Positions 55,594 through 64,000 of a DNA stretch of 64,000 bases are shown here, in pieces. Below the pieces are notes generated by a model. That model did no database searches and was not told the origin of the DNA. It worked only from the letters and a program-made list of their open reading frames with translations. How positions within the stretch are numbered: position 1 is the stretch's first letter; each line of letters begins with the position of its first letter. The position numbers and the translations under genes were made by a program. Origin of the DNA: Nostoc foliaceum FACHB-393. Its GTDB lineage: Bacteria > Cyanobacteriota > Cyanobacteriia > Cyanobacteriales > Nostocaceae. The DNA lies in contig NZ_JACJTD010000012.1 in the NCBI RefSeq assembly GCF_014698505.1, positions 62,001-126,000 on the forward strand, read 5' to 3'.

Positions 55594-56271
55594 CTAAACC
55601 AATCCAGAACGTAGTGCCACAACTGCTGCTTGCACGCGATCGTCTACTGCTAATTTATTCATAATCCCTCGGACGTGAGTTTTGATGGTGTTGGGACTGA
55701 GATAAAGTTTTTCGGCAATCTCTGGGTTACTCAAACCGTCTACCATGAGTTTCAGTACTTCTAACTCGCGCCCAGATAAGTTGGCGTTGTTGCTGGTGGG
55801 TGTAGGCGGTTTGAGATTGTCAATCACTCGCCGCGCAATTTGGGGATCGAGATAAGCTGCACCATCAACTGCGGCTGCGATCGCACTTAACAATCGTTCC
55901 ACACTTGCACCTTTGATGCAATATGCATCTGCACCGCTAGATAGTGCCGCAATAATTTCTGTCTCTGTTTGATGAGATGTCAGCATCACCACATGAGTTG
56001 CTGGCAACGCCGCCTTAATTTGCTGTGTCGCGGCAATGCCATCTAATCGCGGCAATCCAATATCCATCACCACCAAGTCAGGTTTCAGTTGCAGTGCTGC
56101 TTGAACTCCCAAATAACCATCTTCGGCTTGTCCAACAATCTCTAATTGAGGATGAGCCATTAACGATTGCTCTAATCCTAGTTGCATCATCGGATCGTCT
56201 TCGACAATTAACACGCGCAACGGCGGAGCATTGGCTGGTAAATTTAAGGGATAGCGAATATCTAAAGACAT
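55594..56271 (-). CDS. NarL/FixJ-type response regulator
   Basis: The 225-residue two-domain regulator has an N-terminal receiver domain (about residues 16-135) with the phosphoacceptor Asp in LVVMDIGLPRLDG and the acidic pair in VEDDPMM. The C-terminal LuxR helix-turn-helix is in LSGRELEVLKLMVDGLSNPEIAEKLYLSPNTIKTHV (shown in part as GLSNPEIAEKLYLSPNTI). It is an orphan: no histidine kinase is adjacent. The target genes are unknown. Confidence 0.95.
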   Translation of the reverse strand: MSLDIRYPLNLPANAPPLRVLIVEDDPMMQLGLEQSLMAHPQLEIVGQAEDGYLGVQAALQLKPDLVVMDIGLPRLDGIAATQQIKAALPATHVVMLTSHQTETEIIAALSSGADAYCIKGASVERLLSAIAAAVDGAAYLDPQIARRVIDNLKPPTPTSNNANLSGRELEVLKLMVDGLSNPEIAEKLYLSPNTIKTHVRGIMNKLAVDDRVQAAVVALRSGLV

Positions 56272-56330
56272 TTTTATTATTTAGGAGTTAAGAGTCATTC
56301 AATTTTAGATTTTGAATTTTGAATTTTGGA

Positions 56331-56440
56331 TTATAGCGGTTCTCATTTAGGTGAGGTGCACCCGTAGGGGCACGGCAGTGCCGTGCCCCTACACCTGGCG
56401 ATATAATGTTGTACCGCATCTGAGTGGGAACCGTTATAAA
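56331..56440. repeat. 110-bp palindromic element with TIR-like ends
   Basis: Ends TTATAGCGGTTCTCA and TGGGAACCGTTATAA are inverted repeats (13 of 15). A perfect 29-bp palindrome of GTAGGGGCACGGCA around one central base occupies 56365-56393. A related left end occurs at 51622. Confidence 0.8.
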
Positions 56441-56527
56441 GGAAAAATCTAAAATTGCCCTAGTTAAGAGTTAAAAGTTATCATAAGTTTTTAGTTTAAA
56501 ACTACTAACTTTCAACTCCTAACTTTT

Positions 56528-57502
56528 CTATTCTTCCACGCGATAGCCTAACTCTGCTAAACTGATCCGCGACTGTCGCCATTTTGGCTGGACTTTGACA
56601 AACAATTCGAGGTAAACTTTACCAGAAATTAACTTTTGGATTTGTTCGCGGGCTTCGCTACCAATCGCTTTGAGCATTGCTCCGCCTTTGCCAATAAGTA
56701 TGCCTTTTTGGGAATCGCGCTCAACATTGATGGTAGCAAGTACACGAGTAATGCTGGGAGTTTCTTCTACTAAATCAATAGCGATCGCTACTGAATGGGG
56801 TACTTCTTCACGAGTCAATAATAAAATTTGTTCTCGGATTAATTCACCCATAATAAAGCGTTCTGGCTGGTCAGTTACCAAGTCTGGCGGATAGTATAAC
56901 GGCCCAATTTCTAAATGTTCAATTAATAATTCTTGAAGTTGCGGTAATCCTGCACTAGTCTTAGCAGAAAATTTCACGATTTCCCATTCATGTGACTGGG
57001 CCATCTGAGCGTAACTATCATCTAGAAACTGAGAATCAGCCGGTTGTTGGTCGGTTTTATTCACGCCCAGAATCACCGGGGTTTTACTGCGACTGAGCAA
57101 TTCGGCAATATAGCGATCACCTGAACCACAAGCCACGGCTCCATCTACCACAAATAGGACTACATCTACCGATTCAATGGCAATTTTGGCATTTTGCACC
57201 AGTACTTCACCCAATTGATGATGGGGCTTATGAATTCCTGGTGTATCTACAAATATTAACTGCGCCTCTGGTGTAGTCAAAATGCCGCGCAAACGGTTAC
57301 GTGTTGTTTGTGCTACTGGTGATGTAATGGCAATTTTCTGTCCTACCAATTGATTCATCAAAGTAGATTTACCGACATTTGGACGACCAACAATGCCGAT
57401 GAAACCTGATTTAAATTCAGGAGGAGCTTGTGGGATGCTTACTTCTCCTGAAAAAGAGAAGTTGTAATTTTCAATACTAGTCACCTTTGGCTCCACCCTC
57501 AT
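56528..57502 (-). CDS. era: GTPase Era
   Basis: This 324-residue ribosome-assembly GTPase has G1 GRPNVGKSTLMNQL, G3 DTPGIHKP, G4 NKTDQQ, and a C-terminal KH domain with GKGGAMLKAIGSEAREQI. Compared with E. coli Era it has an extra N-terminus of about 30 residues, the first part of which overlaps a 117-bp tandem duplication. A downstream in-frame start could therefore be used. It binds the 3' end of 16S rRNA during 30S maturation. Confidence 0.96.
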   Translation of the reverse strand: MRVEPKVTSIENYNFSFSGEVSIPQAPPEFKSGFIGIVGRPNVGKSTLMNQLVGQKIAITSPVAQTTRNRLRGILTTPEAQLIFVDTPGIHKPHHQLGEVLVQNAKIAIESVDVVLFVVDGAVACGSGDRYIAELLSRSKTPVILGVNKTDQQPADSQFLDDSYAQMAQSHEWEIVKFSAKTSAGLPQLQELLIEHLEIGPLYYPPDLVTDQPERFIMGELIREQILLLTREEVPHSVAIAIDLVEETPSITRVLATINVERDSQKGILIGKGGAMLKAIGSEAREQIQKLISGKVYLELFVKVQPKWRQSRISLAELGYRVEE

Positions 57503-57717
57503 ATTTTACAGCTGGGATAACTTGGTTTTTTCTTAGACACAAAACAAGCATAAAATTACCCTGGCATTTTTAGGGATTGCTTTTGCCGAGGTTTAATCTA
57601 CTACTGGCTCTACACCTATATTTTACAGCTGAGATAACTTTGTTTTGTTTTTAGATACAAAACAAACATAAAATTACTTTGGCATTTATAAGGAGTGCAT
57701 TTGCTTAGATTTAATTT
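57484..57717. repeat. 117-bp imperfect tandem duplication
   Basis: ATATTTTACAGCTG at 57501 returns at 57618, exactly 117 bp later, followed by corresponding AAAATTAC...GGCATTT segments in both copies. The first copy includes the 5' end of era and the second lies before pfkA. It is about 80 percent identical by eye. Confidence 0.8.
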
Positions 57718-57769
57718 GCTGCTAACTTTGGCTTAAGTTTCATCGACTACTCAATATATTTGAATCAAA

Positions 57770-58867
57770 ATGTCAATAAAAGAGATGGGAGAACGCAAAC
57801 GCATAGGAATTCTTACCAGTGGAGGTGATTGTTCTGGTTTAAATGCTGTGATTAGGGCTGTAGTAAATTGTGCTGTGGATACTTACGGCTGGGAGGTTTT
57901 AGGAATTCGTCAAGCGACTTTAGGATTAATGGCGCGTCCGCCACAATTCACAAAGTTGGAAGTTGATCAAGTTGACTCGCTGTTAACTGCGGGTGGCACA
58001 ATGTTAGGGACAACCAATAAAGGCGACCCTTTCGCTTTTCCAATGGCGGATGGAAGTTTATGCGATCGCTCCGAAGAAATCATTGCAGGTTATCATGAGC
58101 TAGGTTTAGATGCTTTGATTGGTATCGGCGGTGATGGTAGCTTGGCAATTCTCCGTCGCCTCGCCCAACAAGGCGGAATTAACCTAGTTGGTATTCCCAA
58201 AACAATTGATAACGATATCGGCGTTACTGAACACGCCATCGGTTTTGATACAGCAGTAAATATTGCCACAGAAGCACTAGATCGATTACATTTTACTGCT
58301 GCAAGTCATAGCCGAGTCATGATTTTGGAAGTAATGGGGCGTGACGCAGGACACATAGCAATAGCTGCGGGGATTGCGGGGGGAGCAAATGTAATTTTAA
58401 TTCCCGAAATTCCTTACACAGTTGAGCACATTTGCCACAAAATCAAAGAACGCCAAGAGAAAGGCAAAAACTATTGTTTGATTATTGTTTCCGAAGCGGT
58501 TCGTACCCACGATGGGGAGAATGTGACGGTTACAAATCGCTTAGGTCAATCTCGATACGGTGGAATTGGCGAATATTTAGCAGATAAAATTATTGAGCAC
58601 ATTGGTGTAGAAACGCGAGTCACTGTTTTAGGACACATTCAACGGGGTGGAACTGCTTCACCACTAGATAGATTAGTTGCAACAGCCTTTGGCGTAGCGG
58701 CGGTTAATCTAATTGCCGAAGGTAAATACGATCGCATGGTGACATGGCAAAATCGCCAAGTTTTAAGTGTACCAATTACCGAAGCGATCGCTCAATATAG
58801 TGCCGTCGATCCGAATGGTACTTTAGTTAAAACCGCTCGTGGTATGGGTATTTATTTAGGCGACTAA
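57770..58867 (+). CDS. pfkA: 6-phosphofructokinase
   Basis: The 365-residue enzyme phosphorylates fructose 6-phosphate at the control step of glycolysis. It has GILTSGGDCSGLNAVIRAV, GIGGDGSLAIL and GIPKTIDNDIGVTE with the catalytic Asp, plus the C-terminal GHIQRGGTASPLDR. Having GGDG at the donor site but Lys in PKTID (E. coli has Gly) places it in the mixed group that in actinomycetes uses ATP. Start ATG 57770 or 57785. Confidence 0.95.
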   Translation: MSIKEMGERKRIGILTSGGDCSGLNAVIRAVVNCAVDTYGWEVLGIRQATLGLMARPPQFTKLEVDQVDSLLTAGGTMLGTTNKGDPFAFPMADGSLCDRSEEIIAGYHELGLDALIGIGGDGSLAILRRLAQQGGINLVGIPKTIDNDIGVTEHAIGFDTAVNIATEALDRLHFTAASHSRVMILEVMGRDAGHIAIAAGIAGGANVILIPEIPYTVEHICHKIKERQEKGKNYCLIIVSEAVRTHDGENVTVTNRLGQSRYGGIGEYLADKIIEHIGVETRVTVLGHIQRGGTASPLDRLVATAFGVAAVNLIAEGKYDRMVTWQNRQVLSVPITEAIAQYSAVDPNGTLVKTARGMGIYLGD

Positions 58868-58893
58868 ACTCAATACTGTTCGGTTAAAGCAAG

Positions 58894-58957
58894 AGACGCG
58901 ATGAATCGCCGTCTCTACAATAATTAGTCTTTTGTAGAGACGGCGATTTATTGCGTC
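58894..58957. repeat. 64-bp inverted repeat after pfkA
   Basis: The arms AGACGCGATGAATCGCCGTC and its near complement (GGCGATTTATTGCGTCT) are extended by TCTACAA/TTGTAGA. A left-end-like CAATACTGTTCGGTTAAAG at 58871 resembles the end of the MITE at 46446, suggesting a degenerate copy of that family. Confidence 0.75.
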
Positions 58958-59003
58958 TTTGTGATGACAATTACATGAATATCTATGCCCAATGCCCCAT
59001 GCT

Positions 59004-60131
59004 CTAACTCACAATTCCCAATACAAATTCGCCTTCATTCACAGCTTGATTGGTTGCGACATCATAAACCAATCCATCATGTTGAGCGCAGACATCAATT
59101 ACAGTAGGTAGTTGACCTTCTTTATTAAAACTGAGAATTTGATACAGCTTTTCTCCAGTTTTGACTTTGCTACCTAATTCAATTCTCGATTGAATCATAC
59201 CACCTGCGATCGCATAATATTTTTTCCGGTTGCTACTAGATGCGAAAGTCATGTCATGGGTTTTTGTGTCATCCAATAAATCAGGAATTTGCAGTACACC
59301 TTTTTGTACTAAATAATTTTTTACACCCCGTACACCTTTAGCGACTGACTCAGGGTTCATTTGCATTCCTGTTCCTAATTCCAGTGTCCAAGCTTCCACA
59401 TCAAACTTTATTTCTCTACCCAAATCTTTAAAACAAGCTTCCAGTGCTAACCAAGGTTTGATAAAAGCTTCATCAAAAGCATCACCATCGTATTTATCAA
59501 GTAAAACTCCGAAATCAAACCCGAAGTATTTTGCACTGTCTTCTCGATTTTGGAAGTAATAAACGTAGTCTAAAGCTTGATTTGTAGAACTATGTAAATC
59601 AATTAAGTAGTCTGCATCTAAACTGATATTTTGTAGTTTGCTGCTAAAAACTTCAGTGTAAGGAACACCACTAGGAGAATTAATTTTTTCTAAAATTTTC
59701 GCAAATTTTTGCCTAATTATAGTTAAATAATTTTGTCGAACGACCTCTAGATCAATATGAAGTTGAGATTTAGTAAAAGCTACTAAATCATCAGCTTCTT
59801 TCTCGTAATCCCAAAAGATGCGATTCCAGTCTTTAGCTTCATAAATACAGTAACGCCCAGGAGAAAAATGATGAGCGCGTTCATTCATTCCCATTGGATT
59901 ACAAATGGGAACCAGCCAAATTTCTCCAGTTAAATCTGTATCATTTACTGTTAATAAAAACTCAATTAGCTGGTGAATAACGGCATTACCAGCAATTTCT
60001 GCACCGTGAAGATTAGATTGAATATAAACCTTTTTACCAGGTTGAGCGCCGATGAATTTGTATAGTTGTAAATAGAGGCGATCGCCTGAAGCCATTTGAC
60101 GTAATACAATGCTTTCAATAAATGGCAGCAT
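59004..60131 (-). CDS. Succinylglutamate desuccinylase/aspartoacylase (M14-like) family protein
   Basis: The 375-residue zinc-dependent amidohydrolase has the zinc motif NLHGAEIAGNAV (His, Glu), the second-His motif DYLIDLHSS, and the catalytic-Glu region WTLELGTG. Family members deacylate amino acids. The C-terminal part (IAGGMIQSRIELGSKVKTGE) has a lipoyl-like beta domain, common in this group. The physiological substrate is not known. It is a single gene. Confidence 0.9.
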   Translation of the reverse strand: MLPFIESIVLRQMASGDRLYLQLYKFIGAQPGKKVYIQSNLHGAEIAGNAVIHQLIEFLLTVNDTDLTGEIWLVPICNPMGMNERAHHFSPGRYCIYEAKDWNRIFWDYEKEADDLVAFTKSQLHIDLEVVRQNYLTIIRQKFAKILEKINSPSGVPYTEVFSSKLQNISLDADYLIDLHSSTNQALDYVYYFQNREDSAKYFGFDFGVLLDKYDGDAFDEAFIKPWLALEACFKDLGREIKFDVEAWTLELGTGMQMNPESVAKGVRGVKNYLVQKGVLQIPDLLDDTKTHDMTFASSSNRKKYYAIAGGMIQSRIELGSKVKTGEKLYQILSFNKEGQLPTVIDVCAQHDGLVYDVATNQAVNEGEFVLGIVS

Positions 60132-60236
60132 GAAATAACTCGGTGATGATTTGAGTAAATTATCGCTGTATCTGTACTGTATTAAAAGCTTAGTTCAATA
60201 GAATTTGCTGATTAACCAGAGTTTTACCCCACCCAA

Positions 60237-60316
60237 CCCTCCCCTTGGAAAGGGGAGGGAACTAGATTTTCCGGTTTCCCCCCTTTATAAGGGGGGATTA
60301 AGGGGGGTACTTCGAC
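60237..60316. repeat. GGGGAGGG-type palindromic repeats
   Basis: Two adjacent hairpins CCCTCCCCTT/AAGGGGAGGG and CCCCCCTT/AAGGGGGG are followed by TAAGGGGGGTAC. They lie at the left boundary of the decayed CHAT gene and resemble dispersed intergenic hairpins of cyanobacteria. Confidence 0.75.
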
Positions 60317-60323
60317 ACACGGC

Positions 60324-62007
60324 TTGCGTGGCGAATTAGTCAGGGGAGAGTGTATTGCCACAGCAGTTGCAGCTGGGCGTAAGTCCATGTCTATTGACAA
60401 AATGCGCCCCAGTCCCAAAGGAAATTTACCTTTACAAGATTGGCTTGTGCCGGTGTTGTATCAGCAGGAACCCTATACGCCTTTTGTTCCTCAAAAGACA
60501 GCACCCAGTTTTGCTGATTTGATGGCGCAAGCAGACAACACCCCATAAAACAGTAAAGCTGTAGGTTTACCTGATGAAAGCGCTTATGGTTTTATTGGGC
60601 GAGATTATGAGATTTTGCGTTTAGAAAGAGCATTTCGGCAAAATCATCTGGTTTTGGTGCAGGGAATGGGCGGTGCGGGTGGTGTTGCCGCATTTAAAGA
60701 TGCAGTCACCTGTGCAGTTAATTGAGGCGTTGCGGCGGGGGTTAGATACTTTTAAGGGACAAGAGGAAGAAGGGAGAGAAAAATCTCTTACTGTATCGTT
60801 GGATTATTCTTTTGCCAAGCTGTCGGAACGAACACGGCAGCATTTACCATTTTTAGCGCTGTTTTCGGAACGGGTGGATGCACATTGGCTGCATAATTTT
60901 TCAGAAAGTCTTGATGATAGCTATGGACAAGCTTATCAAGCAGTATTTGGAGAGAACTTGCAAAAACCAGATTGGTTGCAGATTCTCAATGAAGCCGCCG
61001 CCGCAGGTATTGTGAAATATTTATTGGGTGATAGTATCTACAAAATTCACCCAGCACTACCTTGGTATTTGCGCCAGCAGTTAAACACAATTACTTCCCA
61101 GGAGGTGATTAACGAACTCGAAAAAAAGTTGCTGATTTTCTACGCAGCGTTGGCGGCTAAATACGATAGAGAACTCATCATTAACGCAGAACTAGCAACT
61201 TTTGTGCTGCAAGTCGAAGAACCAAATTTGTTGCAAAATCTGCGCCTTGCTGAACATCAGCAGGAATGGGCTTATGCACAATGCATTCTGCAAGCCTTGG
61301 GAAAAGTGTATGAGCGGATAGGGCGTAAACTTGAATTTAAGTCACTGCGACAACGGACGCTAAAGCACATTGGTATTCATTTGGCAGATGCCAAAGCAAA
61401 GGGTAAAGATGCTCAGGATTTCTGGATGTATCTGCGGGGTGTAGATGCCAATGAAGCCGCTCAAAATGCTGACTTGGAAGGTGCAAGGAAAGTCCATCAA
61501 GAAATTCTGGATGAACTGATAGCTGTAAATGACTCCTCAGTGAATGACAAAATTGCCGGTGCTAATCATAATCTAGGCTATATTGCCCAAGAGCAACGGC
61601 AGTCTGATGTGGCTGTTGATTACTACAACAAGGCGCTGAAGATATATGAAGATGCCGGGGATTTGTACAATGCTGCTACTGACTATCACCAACTGGGCAT
61701 GGTAGCCGAAGAGCAACGGCAGTTTGATGTGGCTGTTGATTACTATCAAAAAACCTATAAAGTTTGTGAACAATTCCGCGATTGGCGTAAGGCTTCAGCA
61801 ACATTGGGTAAGTGGGGAAGGGTTTTAGAAGCTCAATAAAATTACGCTGAGGCTTTGCAAGTTCACATTCATGTTTTAGCTATTGACCAACACATTGCTA
61901 CCGCTTGTGCTATTAATTTAACCCGGTTTTTTGCTTGGTCAAATTATATTCCTAAAGCTCGAACTCGTACTAGTCATTTTGCTAAATTAAATGTTCATTT
62001 TGCTTGA
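60324..62007 (+). pseudogene. Decayed CHAT-STAND-TPR gene
   Basis: Three stretches of one gene are seen. First, from 60324, a CHAT-domain C-terminal end (ELVRGECIATAVAAGRKSMS, LQDWLVPVLYQQEPYTPF), a TAA at 60546, then the same frame continuing as SAYGFIGRDYEILRLERAF and QGMGGAG, the start of a STAND Walker A. At 60674 the frame shifts and the text jumps to the distal STAND/TPR part (RVVLPHLKMQSPVQLIEALR, then TPRs EQRQFDVAVDYYQKTYKVCE), closed by TAA at 61837. Frame-consistent text (NYAEALQVHIHVLAIDQ) continues to 62007. Most of the ATPase is therefore deleted and stops interrupt both halves. Confidence 0.85.
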
Positions 62008-62082
62008 ATTTTAAAGCGGTTTTCCAGCAACAGTTTTGTCCAGGTAGACTTATTTGTGCTTTGGTCTTTAATTTTCATGCTC

Positions 62083-62113
62083 AAAAAGGAGCGCTATAAT
62101 AGCGCTCCTTTTT
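62083..62113. terminator. Perfect bidirectional terminator
   Basis: The 13-bp stem AAAAAGGAGCGCT and its complement have an ATAAT loop and A/T tails on each side. It lies between the decayed CHAT gene and pheT, and it can terminate pheT-strand transcription as well. Confidence 0.9.
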
Positions 62114-62236
62114 AGGTTTGTTAACTTATTGCTCTGTTATTCTCAAACTGCATTGCTTTTGAGGGGTAAGACCCCCTATTTGCCAACAGCATCCGTAAAA
62201 GTTGTCGGGGATCTGGGCACCAACTTTATATAACTT

Positions 62237-64000
62237 CTAACTTCTCAAATTGACGCCGAATTTTTCCACCAAAGCTTCGCGGACTTTATTGTGTACTGGT
62301 TCAACTTCAGCCTCAGTCAAAGTGCGATCGCTAGCCCGATAAATTAAGCGGAATGCTAAACTCCGCTGTCCTTCGGGGACATTTTCGCCCCGATATTCAT
62401 CAAATAATTCCACAGATTCGAGCAAATCTTTGCCCGCTTTGGTAATTACTTTTTCAATTTCGGAAACTGAGATTTTCACGGGTGCGAAAAAGGCGATATC
62501 GCGATCGCTAGCTGGATAGGTAGAATATGGCTGGAATGTAGGAACGAGAATTTCGTCTTGTCCTAGAGATTCTAAAAGCACATCTAGATCCAACTGGAAA
62601 ACATAAACGGAATCTGGTAAACCCTTTTCTCGTCGCAGTTGGGGATGGAGTTGTCCAAAAATACCCAGTCTGTTACCCCGAATCCATAGGGAAGCGGTGC
62701 GTCCTGGATGTAAGCGCTCGTCGCGGCGATCGGGTTGGAATTCTACCTGCAAGGCAAGTTGCCGAAATACACTTTCTAAAATGCCTTTGGCTTCAAACCA
62801 GGTGATGGGTTGTTCGCGTCCACTTTTTGACCATTTACCAACGGTGCGATCGCCTCCCATAATCCCCGCAAGGGCTTCTGTTTCTTGCAAACCGTCTTCT
62901 CCTTGCCAGAAAATTTGCCCGATTTCAAAGCCGTTGAGGGCACCATTACCTTGCTCTAAATTGTATTGAAAGGCATCAATCAACCCAGCAATCAAATCGT
63001 TTCGCAGCGCTGAATATTCGGCAAATAAGGGATTTGACAGTACTATCTCTCTGTCTTCTCCTGGTTTGACTAAAGAATAGTGAATTAATTCTGTTAACCC
63101 TTCAGCCCGCAGGAAAGCTCGTAATTTGCGAATCAATTCCTCGTCTAAAGGCAGATAGCCAGCTTCCGCTTTTTCTGGTAAGGTATCGCAGAATTTGTTG
63201 TAGCCATAGAGACGGGCAATTTCTTCAATTAAATCAATTTCTCGCTCTAAGTCACGGTAACGATAGGGTGGGACAGAAACTGACCATGTAGGTTGATGGT
63301 TAGTATCTTTTTCTGAAGAAGTCAATTGACATCCCAATGCAGTCAGGATGCGTTCAACATCTTGTTCTTGGAGTTCACCTGTATCCTCTCCCAAATCGAT
63401 TGGCCCTAATATTTGATTAACTCGGTCTAAACGCAGTGCGATAGAACGACTCCAGGTAGATGGGTCGGGGCGAGTGTCGGCAACTTCCTGCTGGACAAGA
63501 ATTCCACTAGCTAATTCGCTAATTAAGGATAAGGCACGGCGATTAGCTATTTCCAACTCAGCCCGGTTAACTCCCCGTTCATATCTCCCAGAAGCCTCAC
63601 TTCTTAAACCTGCACTCCGGGAAGAACGGCGAATTGCTACGGAATCAAATAAAGCTGCTTCTAAAACTAAGCTTTGAGTCCCTTCATGGACTTCTGTTTC
63701 TTCTCCACCCATGACTCCCGCCAGTGCAACGGGTCTGTCGTTAGCGGTGATTAACAAATTTTGGGATGCTAGGGTGCGAGTTTGTCCATCAAGAGTTTTG
63801 AGGGATTCTCCATTATTGGCGAAACGAACGCCGATGGTTAAATTTTCACTACTTGCAACTGATTTTAAGCGATCGCGGTCAAAGGCGTGCAGTGGTTGTC
63901 CCCATTCCAACAAAACGTAGTTAGTAATATCAACAACATTACTTATAGGACGTACCCCAGCAGCGCGCAAACGCTGTTGCAGCCATTCAGGAGATGGAGC
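62237..64000 (-). CDS. pheT: Phenylalanyl-tRNA synthetase beta subunit, 5' partial
   Basis: The minus-strand frame stays open to the window end (the last codons read [18 protein letters not shown]), so about 230 N-terminal residues are outside the window. The visible 587 residues cover the B3/B4 editing part ([20 protein letters not shown]), the B5 domain, the catalytic-like core and the C-terminal anticodon-binding domain ([34 protein letters not shown]). The beta subunit pairs with PheS to charge tRNA-Phe. Confidence 0.96.
   Translation of the reverse strand, partial: APSPEWLQQRLRAAGVRPISNVVDITNYVLLEWGQPLHAFDRDRLKSVASSENLTIGVRFANNGESLKTLDGQTRTLASQNLLITANDRPVALAGVMGGEETEVHEGTQSLVLEAALFDSVAIRRSSRSAGLRSEASGRYERGVNRAELEIANRRALSLISELASGILVQQEVADTRPDPSTWSRSIALRLDRVNQILGPIDLGEDTGELQEQDVERILTALGCQLTSSEKDTNHQPTWSVSVPPYRYRDLEREIDLIEEIARLYGYNKFCDTLPEKAEAGYLPLDEELIRKLRAFLRAEGLTELIHYSLVKPGEDREIVLSNPLFAEYSALRNDLIAGLIDAFQYNLEQGNGALNGFEIGQIFWQGEDGLQETEALAGIMGGDRTVGKWSKSGREQPITWFEAKGILESVFRQLALQVEFQPDRRDERLHPGRTASLWIRGNRLGIFGQLHPQLRREKGLPDSVYVFQLDLDVLLESLGQDEILVPTFQPYSTYPASDRDIAFFAPVKISVSEIEKVITKAGKDLLESVELFDEYRGENVPEGQRSLAFRLIYRASDRTLTEAEVEPVHNKVREALVEKFGVNLRS

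Overview
The window comes from a filamentous, probably heterocyst-forming cyanobacterium of the Nostoc/Anabaena type. Photosystem II psbO, zeta-carotene desaturase, a SufR-controlled suf cluster and a SigF-type sigma factor are present. The HIP1 octamer GCGATCGC is scattered throughout, AATTACG-type heptamer tandem repeats occur, and several palindromic or MITE-like elements sit between genes. The psbO-sigF adjacency is, from memory, also found in Anabaena PCC 7120. The species cannot be fixed from the sequence alone. Both edges cut genes: a STAND/WD40 gene on the left and pheT on the right.

Layout. 1-4.5 kb: a large TPR-STAND-WD40 protein with 14 WD repeats. 4.6-15 kb: psbO, sigF, a lipoprotein pair, an ABC ATPase without an adjacent permease, a TPR protein, a YbjQ-type protein, a PEBP protein and a KGG stress protein. 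15-21 kb: the iron-sulfur module sufR and, divergent from it, sufB-sufC-sufD-sufS, with two CAAC-N6-GTTG SufR operators in between. 21-25 kb: two Uma2-type nucleases, a remnant of a restriction-subunit-like gene and a CAAX protease. 25-34 kb: TM2 protein, copper-type P1B ATPase, FHA protein, a TIGR01777 epimerase, an A-type Fe-S carrier and a large conserved protein. 34-36.4 kb: a long gene-poor stretch that appears to hold a decayed minus-strand gene. 36.4-46.4 kb: zds with an SRPBCC protein, HicBA, a 2Fe-2S ferredoxin, cobQ, PrxQ, a DrrAB-like ABC pair and a PLP decarboxylase.

46.6-51.4 kb holds the most interesting locus: a compact minus-strand three-gene operon. It encodes a small Trypco1-like protein, a trypsin-like protease fused to a STAND-type ATPase, and a polytopic membrane protein carrying a related STAND-type ATPase. 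This looks like an NTP-dependent conflict (defence or suicide) system. A perfectly phased 21-bp minisatellite lies just upstream of it. 52-58.9 kb: VanX-type dipeptidase, two tandem TspO-like proteins, DUF3611 protein, NarL-type regulator, Era and phosphofructokinase. 59-64 kb: an M14/aspartoacylase-family enzyme, a decayed CHAT-STAND-TPR gene and pheT.

How the genes work together: housekeeping photosynthesis, pigment and Fe-S genes alternate with accessory signalling or conflict modules (STAND/WD40, Trypco1-protease-STAND, CHAT-STAND-TPR remnant, HicBA, Uma2). Repeat elements have also entered coding regions in frame at several places (P1B ATPase, ABC ATPase, sufD, WD40 gene). No tRNA, rRNA, CRISPR array, prophage or intact insertion sequence was recognised.
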